DNA of 64,000 nucleotides from an uncultured Collinsella sp. (GTDB lineage Bacteria; Actinomycetota; Coriobacteriia; Coriobacteriales; Coriobacteriaceae), in contig CAUGVQ010000001.1 in assembly GCA_959602875.1 (NCBI GenBank), positions 13,532-77,531 on the forward strand. Direction: 5' to 3'. Each line of letters begins with the position of its first letter. Positions within the stretch are counted from its first letter, which is position 1. This document shows positions 35,545 through 44,957 of the stretch, one piece after another. The position numbers and the translations under genes were made by a program. The notes beneath the pieces were generated by a model, which worked only from the letters and a program-made list of their open reading frames with translations, was not told the origin of the DNA and searched no databases.

Positions 35545-38046
35545 CTACATCAGCTCGAGCGAGGGGTGGTCGATGCCGTGCTCGACGGAGTAGGCCCACA
35601 GCTCGTCGCGCTTGACGGCAAAGTCACTGCACGCCACCTCAAACCGCGCCGCATCAACGAGGGAAAGGCCTATCTTGGCGAGCTCAAAGCGGTCCATACC
35701 GTTTGCGTAGAGCATGCCATAGGGCGTGGTCGTGGCACCTTGGTTGCGGAAGCCGCGGACACAGAAGCGGCTCGCGCCCGGGCGGCGCGCGATCAGGCGC
35801 AGCACCTGGCCCTCGTAGCCGTGGAAGCAGAAGAGCACTGGCACGTCCGCGCCAAAGAGGTCCTCAAACTCGTCGGCGCTAAACGCGCCGGCGGCATCGC
35901 CGGGGGCTGCTAGGCGGAGCAGGTCGACCACGTTCACAAAGCGCACGCGCACGCCCGCCTCGCTCATGAGGCGCGCGGCGGCAAGGGCCTCGACCGTCAC
36001 CACATCGCCCGCACTTGCCACCAAAAGGTCAGGGCGCTCGCAGGCGCCGGCGCTCGACGCCCAATCCCACACGGCGGCGCCGCGCGCGAGCTCGGCGGTG
36101 GCCTCCGCGAGCGTGAGGTAGACCGGACTTTCGTGCTTACCTGCGATAATGGCGTTCACGCGGTTGGTGGACGCGTAGCAGCGGCGCATCACGGCGAGCA
36201 TCATGTTGGCGTCGACCGGATAATACAAGCGCGCGATGTCGAGCGCACCCGCTTTGTTGATGAGCAGGTCAGCAAAGCCGGGGTCCTGGTGCGTGAAGCC
36301 GTTGTGGTCCTGACGCCACACGTGGCTGGTGAGCAGGATGTTCAAGCTCGAGAGCTGGGCACGCCAGGCGCCGGGGGCCAAGCTCTCCTCCAGCCACTTG
36401 AGGTGCTGACCCACCATAGAGCCTGCCACCTGGGCAAACGCCTCGTAGGTGGCCCAGATGCCGTGGCGTCCCGTGAGCACGTAACCCTCAAGCATGCCCT
36501 CGCACTGGTGCTCCGAGAGCACCTCGACCACCTTGCCGGACGGCACAAGGTCGAGGTCCGCGGGGTCGTCGACGGGATCTGCCACCGGCGTGGCACCGTC
36601 GTCGCGGGCGATGGCGCCCGCGTTCCACTGCTTGCCCGTGACCTCGAGCGAGGCGTCCATGCGGTTGCTGGAGAGCTCGTCGGGGCTGAACAGGCGGAAG
36701 TTATCGGGGTTCTCGCGCATAACCTCGCGCGTGTAGGCGCCGCACATGCCGGCAAGGCCCACTTTGCGCTGGCCACGCGTGCGGTCGGAGATGAGAAGCG
36801 CCCAGTCCGCCGGGTCGGGCAGCGCAAGGGCACGCCGGCAGGTACCGCCGTCGGCGAGCGGATTCACACCCAGGCGGAGCGCGCCTGCGGGCATGATGGC
36901 GCGCACCGCGGGCACAAAGGCGCCCGCGTCGTCAAAGAGCTCCTCCGGCCGGTAGGAGCGCAACCACTGCTCAAGCCACGCAAGCCGCTCGGGGTCCGTG
37001 CCAATGCGCAGCGGCACTTCGTGGATGGAGGTCGTGTCCTCAAAGGGCGTGCCGTCCGGGCCGGCGGGCGTGGTCCAGCCTTTGGGCGACTGGAAGATGA
37101 TGAGCGGCAAGGCCGGTCCCGCCGCGGGCTCCGTGCGGGCGGCACCGCGTGCGGCGGCGTCGGCAGCCTCGGCCTTGATCGCGCAGATGCGCGCGTACAC
37201 GTCTTCAAGAAGCTCGACAAACCGTGTGTGGAACGAAAGCGGATCCTCGTCATCAAAACCTACGGTAAAGGTCACCGGGTCGTAGCCGAGGCCGCGGAAG
37301 TACATCGCGCGCTCCTCGGGCGTGGCCGCAGCAATGAGCGAGGGCATGGTGATCTTGTAGCCGTTGAGGTGAAGAATCGGCAGCACGATGCCGTCGGTCG
37401 CCGGGTTCATGATGCGCGACATGCTCCACGCGGACGCGATGGCGCCCTCCTCCGACTCGCCGTCGCCCACAATAGGCACGATCAGCTGGTCGGGGTTGTC
37501 AAAAGCAGCGCCAAAAGCGTGGCTGAGGGTATAGCCGAGCTCGCCACCGGAATGGATGGAGCCGGGCAGCGCCGGCGTGCAGTTGGAGGGCATACCGCCG
37601 GGTGCCGCATAGGCGCGCATAAAAGTGGCGAGGCCTTCCTCGGTAGGCGTGACCTCGGGATAGCGCTCGGTGTAGGAGCCGTCAACAAGCGCGCTCACCG
37701 CGCCGGCGTTGCCGCCGTGACCGGGGCCGAGCACCACAAGCGCGTGCTGGTCGTGCGCCGCAACAAGGCGGTTCACGTGCGCGTAGATGAAGTTGAGGCC
37801 GGGGATGGTGCCCCAGTGGCCCACCGGGCGCGGCTTCACATCGTCAAAGGTGAGGGGTCGGCGCAAAAGCGGGTTGGCGCGCAGGTAAATCTGGCCGAGG
37901 GACAGGTAGTTCGCGCAGCGCCAGTAGGCGTCGAGCGAACGAGCCGTCGCAGGCGTGATGGAGGCGCGCTCGGCACACCAGGCGCCCTCGGCGCTATGCG
38001 GGAGGGTGCCGACGGCTCCCTCGGCATATGCCCGTTGAGACGCCAT
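35545..38046 (-). CDS. xfp: Phosphoketolase (xylulose-5-P/fructose-6-P)
   Basis: An 833-residue thiamine diphosphate enzyme of the Xfp family that cleaves xylulose-5-P or fructose-6-P to acetyl phosphate plus GAP or erythrose-4-P. Motifs: RPVGHWGTIPGLNFIYAH (conserved His residues), LGPGHGGNAGAV, GSIHSGGELGYTLSHAFGAAF, VGDGESEEGA with the ThDP GDG motif, and LHLNGYKI. The C-terminus has GYEGQVLRLI and NQGATTTPYGM. Full length. It gives the organism a bifid-shunt-like ATP-yielding route. Confidence 0.95.
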   Translation of the reverse strand: MASQRAYAEGAVGTLPHSAEGAWCAERASITPATARSLDAYWRCANYLSLGQIYLRANPLLRRPLTFDDVKPRPVGHWGTIPGLNFIYAHVNRLVAAHDQHALVVLGPGHGGNAGAVSALVDGSYTERYPEVTPTEEGLATFMRAYAAPGGMPSNCTPALPGSIHSGGELGYTLSHAFGAAFDNPDQLIVPIVGDGESEEGAIASAWSMSRIMNPATDGIVLPILHLNGYKITMPSLIAAATPEERAMYFRGLGYDPVTFTVGFDDEDPLSFHTRFVELLEDVYARICAIKAEAADAAARGAARTEPAAGPALPLIIFQSPKGWTTPAGPDGTPFEDTTSIHEVPLRIGTDPERLAWLEQWLRSYRPEELFDDAGAFVPAVRAIMPAGALRLGVNPLADGGTCRRALALPDPADWALLISDRTRGQRKVGLAGMCGAYTREVMRENPDNFRLFSPDELSSNRMDASLEVTGKQWNAGAIARDDGATPVADPVDDPADLDLVPSGKVVEVLSEHQCEGMLEGYVLTGRHGIWATYEAFAQVAGSMVGQHLKWLEESLAPGAWRAQLSSLNILLTSHVWRQDHNGFTHQDPGFADLLINKAGALDIARLYYPVDANMMLAVMRRCYASTNRVNAIIAGKHESPVYLTLAEATAELARGAAVWDWASSAGACERPDLLVASAGDVVTVEALAAARLMSEAGVRVRFVNVVDLLRLAAPGDAAGAFSADEFEDLFGADVPVLFCFHGYEGQVLRLIARRPGASRFCVRGFRNQGATTTPYGMLYANGMDRFELAKIGLSLVDAARFEVACSDFAVKRDELWAYSVEHGIDHPSLELM

Positions 38047-38250
38047 GGCTCCCTCCCCTGCACGGTCGACCTCAAGCTACGGTTCTATCCATCATAGGTC
38101 ATCGCCGCGCCGGCGCCCCTCGATTCCCGGCAGACGGTGGGAAAGCTCCTGCTCACGCAACGGGGGACACAATTACTCCACCGTATGCACGCGCGCCGTA
38201 CGCGCCCGGTCGGCACGGCCAGTAGGCACCCCGCCGCCCCGGCCGGCGCG

Positions 38251-40185
38251 CTACTCCACCGTCACGCTCTTGGCGAGGTTGCGCGGTTGGTCCACGTCGC
38301 AGCCGCGCATGAGCGCGACTTCGCGGGCGAGAAGTTGCAGCGGCACCGTTGCCGTGATGGCAGAAAACGCATCACGCACGGGCGGGATGTAGATGACATG
38401 GTCCGCTATCTGCTTGATGTCCTCGTCCCCTTCGGTCGCCACCACCACGATCTTGGCGCCGCGCGCCTCGCACTCTTTAAGGTTGGAGACGGTCTTGTCG
38501 TACACGGGGCTCTTGATAGCGATGGCAATGACCGGGAACCCCGGGTCGATGAGGGCGATGGGCCCGTGCTTCATCTCGCCGGCGGCATACGCTTCGGCGT
38601 GCAGGTAGCTGATCTCTTTCAGCTTGAGGGCGCCCTCGTTGGCGATGGCAGCGCCCATGCCGCGCCCCACAAAGAGCGCCGAATGCGCGTCCTTGCAGGC
38701 GAGCGCCGCCTTGTGAATCGCGTCCTTCTGCGTGTCGAGAATCCACTGGATCTGCTCGGCCGTATCGCCCAGCTCGCGGAAGAGCATGCGCACCTGACCC
38801 ACAGTAAGCCGGTACTTGACCTGCGCCAATAGCAGCGCCAGCAGCGTGAGCGACACCACCTGGCCAATGAAGCTCTTGGTGGAGGCGACCGCAATCTCTT
38901 TGTTGGCTTTGGTGTAGATGACGCCGTCGCTCTCGCGCGCCACGGGGCTGCCCACCACGTTGGTGATGCCAAAGACCTTGGCACCCTTGATGCGCGCGTC
39001 GCGGATGGCGGCGAGGGTGTCGGCCGTCTCGCCAGACTGGCTCACGGCGACAACCAGCGTGGAGGGGGTGATGATGGGATTGCGATAACGGAACTCGCTC
39101 GCCGCCTCGACCTCGCAGGGGATGCGCGCCCACATCTCGATCAGGTTTTTGGCGATAAGACCGGCGTGATAGCTCGTGCCGCACGCAATCACGTACACGC
39201 GGTCGATGAGGTTGAGCTCCTCGAGCGAAAGGCCGAGCTCGTCGATGGTAAGCTCGCCGCCCGCCATGCGGCCCACGAGGGTGTCGCGCACCACGCGCGG
39301 CTGCTCGCAGATCTCCTTCAGCATGAAGTCGGGGTAGCCGCCCTTTTCTGCCATGTCGATGTCCCAGTCGATGTGCGTGACGGCGGGCTCGATGGGCGCG
39401 CCATCGGCGTCGGTGTAGGTGATGCCCTCGGGGGCGAGGCGCGCAAACTGCCCGTCCTCCAGCACCACCACGTCGCGCGTTGCGTCGATGAGCGCAATCA
39501 CGTCCGAGGCAACGTAGCTGCCGCGCGTGCCGCGACCGATAACGATGGGGCTGTCCTTGCGGGCAACGGCGATCACACCGGGTTCGTCCGCGCACACAGC
39601 GGCAAGCCCGTAGGCGCCAACCACGTGCGTGCACGCCTCGCGCACGGCAGCCATGAGATCGCGGCAGCCCGGAGTAGCGGGCGCGCCGGTCGCCGTGTCC
39701 GCGGCCTGGTCTGCAGTCGCTCCCACTGCAGAGACTACGGCCGGGCCGGTAGCGCAACCGTAGTAGGCCTCCTCAATAAGGTGGGCAAAGACCTCGGTAT
39801 CGGTATCGCTTGTAAAGGTGTGACCGCGTTGGACGAGCTCCTCGCGTAGCTCGGCAAAGTTCTCAATAATGCCGTTATGCACAATAGCGATTCGCCCATC
39901 GCAGCTCGTGTGCGGATGCGCGTTGGCGATGGTCGGCTGGCCGTGCGTGGCCCAGCGCGTGTGGCCAATGCCGCAGGTAGCGGCGGCATCCACACCGGCA
40001 AGCTCGGACTCAAGGCCCGCAACCTTGCCCACCCGGCGGATCACGTCGATGTGCGTGGCACCACCCGTAGCGTCCTCCAAGGCAACGCCCGCCGAGTCGT
40101 ATCCGCGGTACTCAAGCCGCTTGAGGCCGTTGATAAGGATATCTTTTGCCAGCTCATCACCGGTGTAGCCCACGATGCCGCACAT
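38251..40185 (-). CDS. glmS: Glutamine--fructose-6-phosphate aminotransferase
   Basis: A 644-residue GlmS. It has an N-terminal glutaminase domain with catalytic Cys2 (MCGIVGYTG, RLEYRGYDSAG, GIGHTRWATHG, HNGIIENF) and two SIS domains (ACGTSYHAGLIAKN, VAVSQSGETADTL, GRGMGAAIANEGALKLKEISY). It ends LAKSVTVE as usual. An Ala/Thr-rich insertion of about 30 residues near 155-185 makes it longer than the usual 608-610. It makes glucosamine-6-P, upstream of GlmU. Confidence 0.95.
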   Translation of the reverse strand: MCGIVGYTGDELAKDILINGLKRLEYRGYDSAGVALEDATGGATHIDVIRRVGKVAGLESELAGVDAAATCGIGHTRWATHGQPTIANAHPHTSCDGRIAIVHNGIIENFAELREELVQRGHTFTSDTDTEVFAHLIEEAYYGCATGPAVVSAVGATADQAADTATGAPATPGCRDLMAAVREACTHVVGAYGLAAVCADEPGVIAVARKDSPIVIGRGTRGSYVASDVIALIDATRDVVVLEDGQFARLAPEGITYTDADGAPIEPAVTHIDWDIDMAEKGGYPDFMLKEICEQPRVVRDTLVGRMAGGELTIDELGLSLEELNLIDRVYVIACGTSYHAGLIAKNLIEMWARIPCEVEAASEFRYRNPIITPSTLVVAVSQSGETADTLAAIRDARIKGAKVFGITNVVGSPVARESDGVIYTKANKEIAVASTKSFIGQVVSLTLLALLLAQVKYRLTVGQVRMLFRELGDTAEQIQWILDTQKDAIHKAALACKDAHSALFVGRGMGAAIANEGALKLKEISYLHAEAYAAGEMKHGPIALIDPGFPVIAIAIKSPVYDKTVSNLKECEARGAKIVVVATEGDEDIKQIADHVIYIPPVRDAFSAITATVPLQLLAREVALMRGCDVDQPRNLAKSVTVE

Positions 40186-40263
40186 AATCGCTCCCTCGCT
40201 TGCGCGCAGACAGATATGCGGACCATTCTAGGGGCAGCCCGGCACGCGCCTGCGCACAACCAG

Positions 40264-40289
40264 ACTGGTAACAATAATCACATACCAGT
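40264..40289. promoter_or_regulatory. Inverted repeat in the glmS-lacI intergenic region
   Basis: ACTGGTA and TACCAGT separated by 12 bp, 80-100 bp upstream of glmS. It is a possible operator; the regulator is unknown. Confidence 0.35.
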
Positions 40290-40388
40290 TTGACACACGT
40301 GAAACATCGCGAGCCCGCCGGCGAGCGCCACGCGCCGCCTGCTGCCGGCACACCGCGGGACGCGCACCGCCAAAACGCTGCGCGCCTG

Positions 40389-40418
40389 TTGCTGAAACGC
40401 TTCAATTGTTGCTATGCT
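40389..40418 (+). promoter_or_regulatory. lacI-type promoter with embedded operator
   Basis: TTGCTG (-35) and TATGCT (-10), 18 bp apart. The LacI-family operator-like TGAAACGCTTCA (40393-40404) lies in the spacer, so the regulator downstream may repress itself. Confidence 0.55.
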
Positions 40419-40453
40419 GAGGTCAGCTGACCACCCGCACGCAAGGAGATGCC

Positions 40454-41623
40454 ATGGCCAAGGTGAGAATCGTCGACGTCGCCCGCGAGGCCGGGGTCTC
40501 ACTCGGCACGGTCTCCAACGCGCTCAACCACCCCGAGAAGGTGCGGCCGGACACGCGCCGCCTCATCCAAGAAGCAATCGACCGGCTCGGCTACACCCCC
40601 AACCAGAGCGCGCGCATGCTCGCGGGCGGACGCAACGCAACCATCGGCCTCGTGCTGCCGCGCCTCAACCACGGCCCCAGCCTGCAGATTGCCAACGGCG
40701 CGCACACCGAGGCGCGCCGCCGCGGCTTCGACCTGCTGATTGCCAACGCGGACGGCGACTCTGCGCTCGAGAAGCACTACAACCGGTTTTTCATTGGCAG
40801 CCAGGTGTCGGGCGTGCTCATCAACCCGGTTGAGACCTCGCACTGGCACCCCTGCCCCACACTCCCCGTTCCCGTGGTCTACCTCGGCATTCACAGTGCG
40901 GAGCCGGGTCTCTACGTCACGGCCGACCATCGCGCGCAGGGGCGTATTGTCGCTGCGCATCTGGTGGCGCAAGGCGCCCGGCGCGTGTGCATCATCGGCC
41001 ACGCGGACAACCAGTCGATGCAACTGCGCCTTGAGGGCGCACTCAACACGTTTGCCGCCACGCCCGATATTGAGGTCGAGGTGATTGACGCGGGCGAGGG
41101 CGGTGTCTCGGGCGATGGCTACACGCTGGGCGCCCAGCTCATGCGGCGCGACGAGGCCAGCCGCCCGGACGCGGTGCTGGGTCTGAGCGACGTGCTTGCC
41201 GCCGGCGCCATCGCAGGCGTGATGTCGCTTGGGCTCAACGTGCCGAACGACGTGATGGTCGCTGGTTGCGGCGGCAACCCGCTTGCCTGGTGCGGGGCGG
41301 TGCCGCTCACCACGAGTGCGCCCACCGGCTACGAGGTCGGGCGCAAGGGCGTGCAGCTGCTGCTTGAGGCCATCGAGCAACAGCGGGCGGACGAGGAGGC
41401 GCGCGCACGGCTCGCACGCGGCGGCGCGGGCACCTGGCCTGCCCAAAGCGGGCGGTCGGCCGGGGCTCTCGCCCATGAACGCGCCGCAGAGCCCCTCACC
41501 CACTGGGAGCTCGTGCGCCCGTTTTTGCTCGCGCGCGAGAGCACGGGCGGCCACGCCGCCTCGATCGTGCCAGGCGCGCACACCGTGCCGATCCCCGAGC
41601 TCAACCTCGGCGTCTATCTGTAA
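40454..41623 (+). CDS. LacI-family transcriptional regulator
   Basis: A 389-residue repressor. Its N-terminal HTH and hinge read VDVAREAGVSLGTVSNALNH and GYTPNQSARMLAGG. A periplasmic-binding-like sensor domain (IGLVLPRLNHGPSLQIANG, VYLGIHSAEPG, LGLSDVLAAGAI) binds a sugar effector. About 50 residues of an Ala/Arg-rich linker are inserted near residues 305-360 before the C-terminal end. Neighbours give no clear sugar locus; glmS is divergent. It may control itself through the TGAAACGCTTCA site. Confidence 0.9.
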   Translation: MAKVRIVDVAREAGVSLGTVSNALNHPEKVRPDTRRLIQEAIDRLGYTPNQSARMLAGGRNATIGLVLPRLNHGPSLQIANGAHTEARRRGFDLLIANADGDSALEKHYNRFFIGSQVSGVLINPVETSHWHPCPTLPVPVVYLGIHSAEPGLYVTADHRAQGRIVAAHLVAQGARRVCIIGHADNQSMQLRLEGALNTFAATPDIEVEVIDAGEGGVSGDGYTLGAQLMRRDEASRPDAVLGLSDVLAAGAIAGVMSLGLNVPNDVMVAGCGGNPLAWCGAVPLTTSAPTGYEVGRKGVQLLLEAIEQQRADEEARARLARGGAGTWPAQSGRSAGALAHERAAEPLTHWELVRPFLLARESTGGHAASIVPGAHTVPIPELNLGVYL

Positions 41624-41716
41624 CTTCGACACCTAAGGCGGCGAGCGTCGCCCCGTGAGCGCCAACAGCACACGCCTCGCGCTACGCAACGCAGCACGTC
41701 GCGATACCCCACTCGC

Positions 41717-43042
41717 CTAGATGTGGCCCTGCTCCTCGGGGTCAAAGTCCACGCCCTCGTCTGCGCTCGTCGCGTCAAACGACGCATCGAACGCGTCGTC
41801 GAGGTCGGTGCCGAGCGGGTCGATATCAATCTCGTGCAGCTCTTCTGCAAGCGAAGCTTCGTTGCGCGCGGCGCGCAGCCGGTCCGCCTGTGCAACCGAC
41901 ATAACGCGGGTGTTGGAGATAACGCCGTTTAGCATCACAAACGGCCGCTTAAAGGCAGAAAGCACCGCGCGCACAGCAACGGTAATGAGCCACACGCCGT
42001 AGACGCTCATAAGCACAATGGTGATGCCCTCGGCACCAATTGAGACCTCGTCACCAAGTAGCATAAGCGGGCTCGAGGACGACGGAAAGAGCGTTGCCAC
42101 CCACGTGGGCAGCAGCAAAAACGCCCAAAAGAGCAGGCCGTAGCGCACCATGTACGACCACCAGCGCGCGCTCGAACCGTCCGGACGCACCACGCGCAGG
42201 CGCACGATCGCGTGGCCCACGGTCTGGCCGCGCGTGACGATGGGCACGAGCATAAAGGTAATGCCGGTTGCCGCCATAAGGAGGCCGATGTGGCCGGGCG
42301 CGGTGTCGTCCGCCCCCGGGAAGGCAAACCGAAGCAGCGCGAGCACAAGGGCGCAGACCACCATATCGATCACAAACGCCACAAGGCGGCGCGAGAACGA
42401 GGTGTGCGCGGCGCCGCGCTCGAGGGCGCGCTCCTCCACCTCGTCGATACTCGGCAGGAAGTGGCAAAGCGGAATCGCCACAAGGGAGCCCAGCACGGTG
42501 CCCGTGGTGTTGGTGATAAGGTCGTCCACATCAAACAGGCGGTACGGATGCGCATACAGCCCAAAGAGACCCGTCACCTGCGAGATCTCAAAAAAGAGCG
42601 AGAGCCCAAAGCCCGCAAGCAGCGCCTGCCACCACGGCCGGTCAAACAGGTAGCGCAGATACACGCCAAACGGCAGCGTGAGCAACACGTTAAAGAGCGT
42701 GGTGTAGACCGTCGGGTTCTTGAGGAAGGCGAGCCACGAAGCCGGCGAGGTAACGTCCAGCCGCGCAAGCGCCGGCGCCATGATGTCGAGCGCGTAGAAG
42801 GGGTTGAGCTGCGGGTGCGCGGCGTTGGCGTAAAACGCGGTACGGTCCGCCGGCAGCGGTAAGATCACCATAAAGTACGCGCAGATGAGGTAGAAGATGA
42901 GCGAAAAGACGAGAAACGTCTTCCAGACCGAGATGCTGCCAAAGCGGCGGTACTGGTAGATGGCGTAGGGCAGCGAGAGGACGGCAGCGATCAGCGGAAA
43001 GAGCAGCGCCGCCACCACAACGTTGTTGACATACGAGCTCAC
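41717..43042 (-). CDS. VanZ-RDD fusion membrane protein
   Basis: A 441-residue polytopic protein. Residues 1-190 match VanZ-like proteins (LPFGVYLRYLF, SLFFEISQVTGLFG, RLFDVDDLITNTTGTVLG). Residues 210-370 match the RDD domain (RRLVAFVIDMVV, RGQTVGHAIVRLRVV), and the C-terminal tail is acidic. VanZ relatives are linked to glycopeptide resistance, but most have no tested function. It begins 3 bp after the HAD phosphatase stop, so the two are co-transcribed. Confidence 0.85.
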   Translation of the reverse strand: MSSYVNNVVVAALLFPLIAAVLSLPYAIYQYRRFGSISVWKTFLVFSLIFYLICAYFMVILPLPADRTAFYANAAHPQLNPFYALDIMAPALARLDVTSPASWLAFLKNPTVYTTLFNVLLTLPFGVYLRYLFDRPWWQALLAGFGLSLFFEISQVTGLFGLYAHPYRLFDVDDLITNTTGTVLGSLVAIPLCHFLPSIDEVEERALERGAAHTSFSRRLVAFVIDMVVCALVLALLRFAFPGADDTAPGHIGLLMAATGITFMLVPIVTRGQTVGHAIVRLRVVRPDGSSARWWSYMVRYGLLFWAFLLLPTWVATLFPSSSSPLMLLGDEVSIGAEGITIVLMSVYGVWLITVAVRAVLSAFKRPFVMLNGVISNTRVMSVAQADRLRAARNEASLAEELHEIDIDPLGTDLDDAFDASFDATSADEGVDFDPEEQGHI

Positions 43043-43045
43043 CGG

Positions 43046-43702
43046 CTACGCCCTCGCAATCGCTGCCGGAAGATCGGCAAGGGTGCTGAGCACCTCGCGC
43101 GTCATGGCCTCAATCTGGGGCGTGGGGGCGATGATGTCGGGCACGAGGTAGACCTGCATGCCGGCAGCGTAACCTGCGCGGACGCCGTTGGGCGAGTCCT
43201 CAATCACGGCCGCGCGCGCCGGCTCGACGCCGAGCTTTTGGGCCGCCAGCAAGAAGATGTCCGGCGCCGGCTTACCGTTTTCAACCTCGGTACCGGCGGT
43301 AATGGCATCAAAGTAGTCGAGCATGCCGGCACGCGAGAGGTTGATCTCAATAATCTCGCGGCCCGAGGAGGACGCCACCGCAAGGCGGTAACCTTCCGCC
43401 TTAAGGGCGCGCAGCGCGTCGAGCGCACCGGGCTTGGCCTCGAGCTCCGTCTCGGCAAGCTCGCGACGCTTTTGCCAGTGCAGGTCAAACACGCGGCGGG
43501 CGAGGTCGGCGTCACCGATCGCGTCGGTCAGCATGGCGAGCACTGCCGGCTCGTTGTGGCCCACAAAGCTCACGGCAAGCTCGCGCGGCACATCGGCGCC
43601 GAGCTCCGCCGCGGCGAGGTCCCACCCCTTGAAGCCGAGCCGCTCGGTATCGACGAGCGTACCGTCCATATCAAAAATGATGGCGTCAAAAGCGCGTGCC
43701 AT
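43046..43702 (-). CDS. HAD-family phosphatase (beta-phosphoglucomutase-like)
   Basis: A 218-residue HAD hydrolase of subclass I: IIFDMDGTLVDTE (nucleophile and acid Asp), VASSSGR, NGKPAPDIFLLAAQKLG and VIEDSPNGVRAGYAAGM. Likely substrates are sugar phosphates or other small phosphates; beta-phosphoglucomutase activity is possible but not provable. First gene of a two-gene operon with the VanZ-RDD protein. Confidence 0.88.
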   Translation of the reverse strand: MARAFDAIIFDMDGTLVDTERLGFKGWDLAAAELGADVPRELAVSFVGHNEPAVLAMLTDAIGDADLARRVFDLHWQKRRELAETELEAKPGALDALRALKAEGYRLAVASSSGREIIEINLSRAGMLDYFDAITAGTEVENGKPAPDIFLLAAQKLGVEPARAAVIEDSPNGVRAGYAAGMQVYLVPDIIAPTPQIEAMTREVLSTLADLPAAIARA

Positions 43703-43843
43703 GGCAGATCCTTTCTCGCAAGCGCACGAGGCGCGAGCCCGTCTGACTCAACGGCGGGCAACATGGGTATTGTGCCAGAATGGACGCGTGGGCGCGCCCC
43801 GCTCAACGCATCTGCGACACACCGTCATCTTCCGGAGGACCCC

Positions 43844-44752
43844 GTGACCGATACACCTGCCGCCAAACTCGACGTATGTGCGGCCCCCTCTTGCCCCAGC
43901 TCGGGCGAGACCACTCGCAAGCTCGCCACGCTGGAGGCGTTGCTGCGCGACCTTGCCCGCGTGGCGCTCGGCTTCTCCGGCGGGGTGGACAGCACGTTTC
44001 TTGCCGCAGTGTGCGCGCGAGCCATTCCTCAAAAGGCCCTGCTCGTGCACCTCAACTCCCCCTTTGTGGGCACCCCCGAGCGCGCCTCGCACGACGAGCT
44101 CGCGCGCGCCTTCGGCCTGCCCGCCGTCTCCCTTGCGTTTGACCCCTTTGCGGACGAGGACATTGTTGCCAACGGGCCCGACCGCTGCTACCTCTGCAAA
44201 CGCGCGGGCTTTACCCGCATTACGGAGGCCGCCCGCACGTGGGCTGCCGAGCAAGGTTTCGACCCAAACACCGTCTGCGTGCTCGATGGCAGCAACGCCG
44301 ACGACGCGGCCGCGACCGACCGCCCCGGCATGCGCGCGCTCCGCGAGCTCGGCGTGCGCTCCCCTCTTATGGAGACCGGCTGGACCAAGGCCGAGGAGCG
44401 CGCGATGCTCCGAACCTGGGGTTATAGCGTCTGGAATCTGCCCGCAGGCGCCTGCCTCGCCACGCGTGTTGTCACCGGCGAGCACCTGACGCCGCAAAAA
44501 GTCGCGGCGGCGCGCACCTGCGAGGACTACCTCCACACCCTCGGCTGCACGCAAGTTCGTGCGCGCATCGCAGACGGCGAGCTCCATATCGAAGGCTCGC
44601 CCGAAGACCTCGCCCGAATCTGCACGCCGACGAGCGAACTCCAACTCAGCAGCAATGTCCTCGCCCAGCTCAACGCACTTGCGGAGGCAAACGGCATCGC
44701 CCGTGTCTCGCTCACAGCGAGCCCCTACCGCCGCGGCAGCATGAATCGCTAA
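43844..44752 (+). CDS. larE: LarE-type ATP-dependent sacrificial sulfur transferase
   Basis: A 302-residue PP-loop enzyme starting with GTG behind CCGGAGGAC. Motifs: GFSGGVDSTFLAA (PP-loop), NGPDRCYLCKRAGF, LDGSNADD, LGVRSPLMETGWTKAEER and LPAGACLATR, where a Cys matches the sacrificial-cysteine region. LarE builds the nickel-pincer cofactor of lactate racemase and related racemases. LarA/LarB/LarC are not in this window. Confidence 0.9.
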   Translation: MTDTPAAKLDVCAAPSCPSSGETTRKLATLEALLRDLARVALGFSGGVDSTFLAAVCARAIPQKALLVHLNSPFVGTPERASHDELARAFGLPAVSLAFDPFADEDIVANGPDRCYLCKRAGFTRITEAARTWAAEQGFDPNTVCVLDGSNADDAAATDRPGMRALRELGVRSPLMETGWTKAEERAMLRTWGYSVWNLPAGACLATRVVTGEHLTPQKVAAARTCEDYLHTLGCTQVRARIADGELHIEGSPEDLARICTPTSELQLSSNVLAQLNALAEANGIARVSLTASPYRRGSMNR

Positions 44753-44766
44753 CCCAGATAAAGGTG

Positions 44767-44839
44767 ATCGGTATCACGAACATAGCTTCGGTATCAACAT
44801 GTGCCACCATGATACCGAAGCTATGTTCGTGATACCGAT
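44767..44839. repeat. Long perfect palindrome, 29-bp arms
   Basis: Arms 44767-44795 and 44811-44839 are perfect reverse complements (29 bp, beginning ATCGGTATCACGAACATAGC) around a 15-base loop, immediately after larE. Confidence 0.9.
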
Positions 44840-44846
44840 GTAAAGC

Positions 44847-44880
44847 GGCGCCTCTGGACGAGTTGCTATCCAGAGGCGCC
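44847..44880. terminator. Hairpin between convergent larE and EF-G-like genes
   Basis: Perfect 12-bp stem GGCGCCTCTGGA / TCCAGAGGCGCC with a 10-base loop, without a long T run. It is a plausible two-way terminator for the convergent genes. Confidence 0.5.
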
Positions 44881-44957
44881 AACTGCGTAGACATCCGCTC
44901 GGATGGTAGTTGCCGTGCCCTTTCATCATCCAATGTGTCTAGTGCGAGCTCATTTCG

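Noticed and set aside
38251..40263. glmS ribozyme upstream of glmS
   Set aside because: No ribozyme core sequence is visible in the leader; only an inverted repeat is present.
35545..43000. Long plus-strand frames opposite phosphoketolase and glmS
   Set aside because: Shadows of conserved minus-strand genes; no independent start signals or motifs.
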